From positions 806,001 through 870,000 of the forward strand of contig NZ_SBKN01000001.1 in the NCBI RefSeq assembly GCF_004122105.1: a stretch of 64,000 nucleotides of DNA, read 5' to 3'. Below the pieces are notes generated by a model. The model was not told the origin of the DNA, searched no databases, and saw only the letters and a list, made by a program, of their open reading frames with translations. The stretch's first letter is position 1; each line of letters opens with the position of its first letter. This DNA comes from Flavobacterium stagni (GTDB lineage: Bacteria; Bacteroidota; Bacteroidia; Flavobacteriales; Flavobacteriaceae). Positions 62,431 through 64,000 of this stretch are shown in pieces. The translations under genes and the position numbers were made by a program.

Positions 62431-64000
62431 ATGAAGAAAATTATTAGTACAGGACTTATCCTTGTTTTGGGAGCTATGTCTTCAATACAAGCTCAATTTA
62501 GTAGTACGTCCAATCCTTGGAATATTCCGATTGTTTCCGATTCGGAAGACTATTATGTATCGAGTAGTTTACACCAAGTTTTTGATATTAACGGGGATGG
62601 AAAAGTCGATTTTATCGATTCAGAAAATCAAAATTCCTCAGCAGCAGATGTGTTTTTGAATGGGAATCAAAAATATTGGAAAGTCTATTTAGGAAATGGA
62701 TCGGGATTTAGCGCAACATCAACGCAGTGGAATATTCCGATTGTTTCGGATTCAGAAGAGTATTATGTGTCGAGTAGTTACCATCAAGTGATTGATATGA
62801 ACGGTGACGGGAAACCCGATTTTGTGGATTCTGAAAATGAAGCTACCTCAGGCTCGGATGTCTTTTTAAATGGCAATCAAAAATACTGGAAAGTCTATTT
62901 GAATACGGGTTCGGGATTCAGTGCAACAGCCACGCAATGGAACTTACCGATTGTGTCCGATAACAGTGACTATATGGTATCAAGCGATTATCATCAAGTA
63001 GTCGATTTGAATGGCGATGGAAAACCCGATTTTGTGGATTCAGAAAACGAAGCGACTTCAAGTTCGGATACGTTTTTAAACGGCAATCAAAAATATTGGA
63101 AAGTCTATTTGAATACGGGTTCGGGTTTTAGTGCTACGGCCACTCAATGGAACATTCCGATTGTGTCCGATGATTATGATTTTATCGTTTCCTATTCCTT
63201 CCATCAAATCATCGATATGAATGGCGATGGAAAACTGGATTATGTGGATTCTGAAAACCAAAACTCGTCAAGTTCCGATGTCTTTTTAAATGGCAATCAA
63301 AAATATTGGAAAGTCTATTTAAATACCGGAACTGGTTTTAGTGCGACAGCCACGCAATGGAATATTCCAATTGTATCGGATGATAGCGATTATTATGTTT
63401 CGTACAATTTCCATACGACCATGGATATGAACGGCGATGGCAAACCCGATTTTGTGGATTCTGAAAATCAAAACTCTTCCAGTGCCGATGTGTTTTTAAA
63501 TGGAAATCAAAAATACTGGAAAGTCTATTTAAATAATGGTGCCGGATTTAACGCTACTTCGTTGCAATGGAATATCCCCATTGTTTCCGATACAGAAGAA
63601 TACTATGTTTCGGCTAGTTTCCACCGAGTGATGGATTTTGACGGCGATGGTAAAGTTGATTTTATTGATTCTGAAAATGAAGCGACTTCGAGTGCGGATG
63701 TTTTTTTAAATGGCAATCAAAAATACTGGAAAGTCTATACCAATACCTCTGTTTTGGCGATGGAAGATTTTAACAAGGCGGTAGTTTTGGGTTACCCCAA
63801 TCCTGTTACTGATCAATTGCATCTTACATCGGAATCACCCTTGACTGCAGTAAAAATATATACGATATCGGGTCAATTGCTGGACTCCAAAGTAGTGAAT
63901 TCATCAGAAGTTAGTTTAGATTTTTCAACCTATTCTCCTGGAATGTATATCGTTCAGGCCATAGCTGAAGCGGGAATGCAAACCCTAAAAATAAGTAAAA
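62431..64000 (+). CDS. T9SS-exported protein with six 70-residue FG-GAP/EF-hand-like repeats (runs off the window)
   Basis: The open frame from ATG 62431 continues to the window end without a stop (523 codons), so it is cut by the edge, perhaps by only one or two residues. Signal peptide ends in IQAQ. Six repeats start with W-N-(I/L)-P-I-V-S-D at 62518, 62728, 62938, 63148, 63358 and 63568: an exact 210-base period with no indel. Each repeat contains a Ca-binding-like loop such as DINGDGKVDFIDSEN and the near-invariant DVFLNGNQKYWKVYL. This is the FG-GAP/VCBS pattern that also occurs in RHS/TcdB-type toxins. The C-terminus (YPNPVTDQLHL to LKISK) is a T9SS sorting domain. Function unknown, probably a surface adhesin or binder; same operon as the RCC1 protein. 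Confidence 0.85.
   Translation, partial: MKKIISTGLILVLGAMSSIQAQFSSTSNPWNIPIVSDSEDYYVSSSLHQVFDINGDGKVDFIDSENQNSSAADVFLNGNQKYWKVYLGNGSGFSATSTQWNIPIVSDSEEYYVSSSYHQVIDMNGDGKPDFVDSENEATSGSDVFLNGNQKYWKVYLNTGSGFSATATQWNLPIVSDNSDYMVSSDYHQVVDLNGDGKPDFVDSENEATSSSDTFLNGNQKYWKVYLNTGSGFSATATQWNIPIVSDDYDFIVSYSFHQIIDMNGDGKLDYVDSENQNSSSSDVFLNGNQKYWKVYLNTGTGFSATATQWNIPIVSDDSDYYVSYNFHTTMDMNGDGKPDFVDSENQNSSSADVFLNGNQKYWKVYLNNGAGFNATSLQWNIPIVSDTEEYYVSASFHRVMDFDGDGKVDFIDSENEATSSADVFLNGNQKYWKVYTNTSVLAMEDFNKAVVLGYPNPVTDQLHLTSESPLTAVKIYTISGQLLDSKVVNSSEVSLDFSTYSPGMYIVQAIAEAGMQTLKISK

Noticed and set aside
62518..63720. Regular 210-base repeats as a CRISPR array or satellite
   Set aside because: The repeats are in frame in one open reading frame, with a signal peptide before and a T9SS domain after. 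There is no short repeat-spacer structure.

Overview
The window is about 64 kb of an AT-rich genome from the Bacteroidetes, most probably a Flavobacterium-like member of the Flavobacteriaceae. The evidence is a SusC/SusD pair, three type IX secretion (T9SS) C-terminal sorting domains, a 14-gene complex I operon with separate nuoC and nuoD and a short NuoG, many promoters of the Bacteroidetes TTTG-N19-TAnnTTTG type, and almost no Shine-Dalgarno sequences. I see no phage, transposase, CRISPR array or rRNA.

Layout. 1-5.7 kb: the start of ribF, a secreted reprolysin-like protease, pth, rplY-prs and a tRNA-Leu(CAA). 5.9-24.5 kb: a polysaccharide utilisation locus (PUL) on the minus strand. In transcription order it holds a membrane-spanning LuxR-type regulator, SusC, SusD, a PKD surface glycan-binding lipoprotein, GH16, an endonuclease/exonuclease/phosphatase-family protein, GH30, GH30, GH5-CBM6, GH3 and GH16. 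This enzyme set points to a beta-1,3/beta-1,6-glucan such as laminarin or fungal glucan: lipoprotein GH16 and GH30 would cut at the surface, SusCD would import, and soluble GH16, GH30, GH5 and GH3 would finish in the periplasm. 24.7-26.4 kb: a umuC-umuD pair with the polymerase gene first. 26.5-39.3 kb: nuoA to nuoN. 39.5-43.4 kb: a cold-shock protein, aspS, a TlpA-like thioredoxin and a small MORN-repeat protein. 43.5-50.6 kb: YceI-TetR-TolC-HlyD-RND efflux operon with a clear operator palindrome. 50.7-53.3 kb: a polyprenyl synthetase with two unknown genes and a small outer-membrane barrel. 53.4-57.6 kb: sucA-sucB. 57.8-64 kb: a TPR/AraC membrane regulator followed by two T9SS-exported repeat proteins, one with 14 RCC1 repeats (two sets of seven) and one with six exact 70-residue FG-GAP/EF-hand-like repeats, which runs off the window end.

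The most interesting non-genic signals are four GC-rich intergenic mosaic elements with paired and, in two copies, compensatory termini; a TetR operator inside the efflux promoter; two RNA hairpins that divide the PUL transcript; and a dyad in front of umuC. Gene functions are inferred from motifs read by eye; no database search was run.
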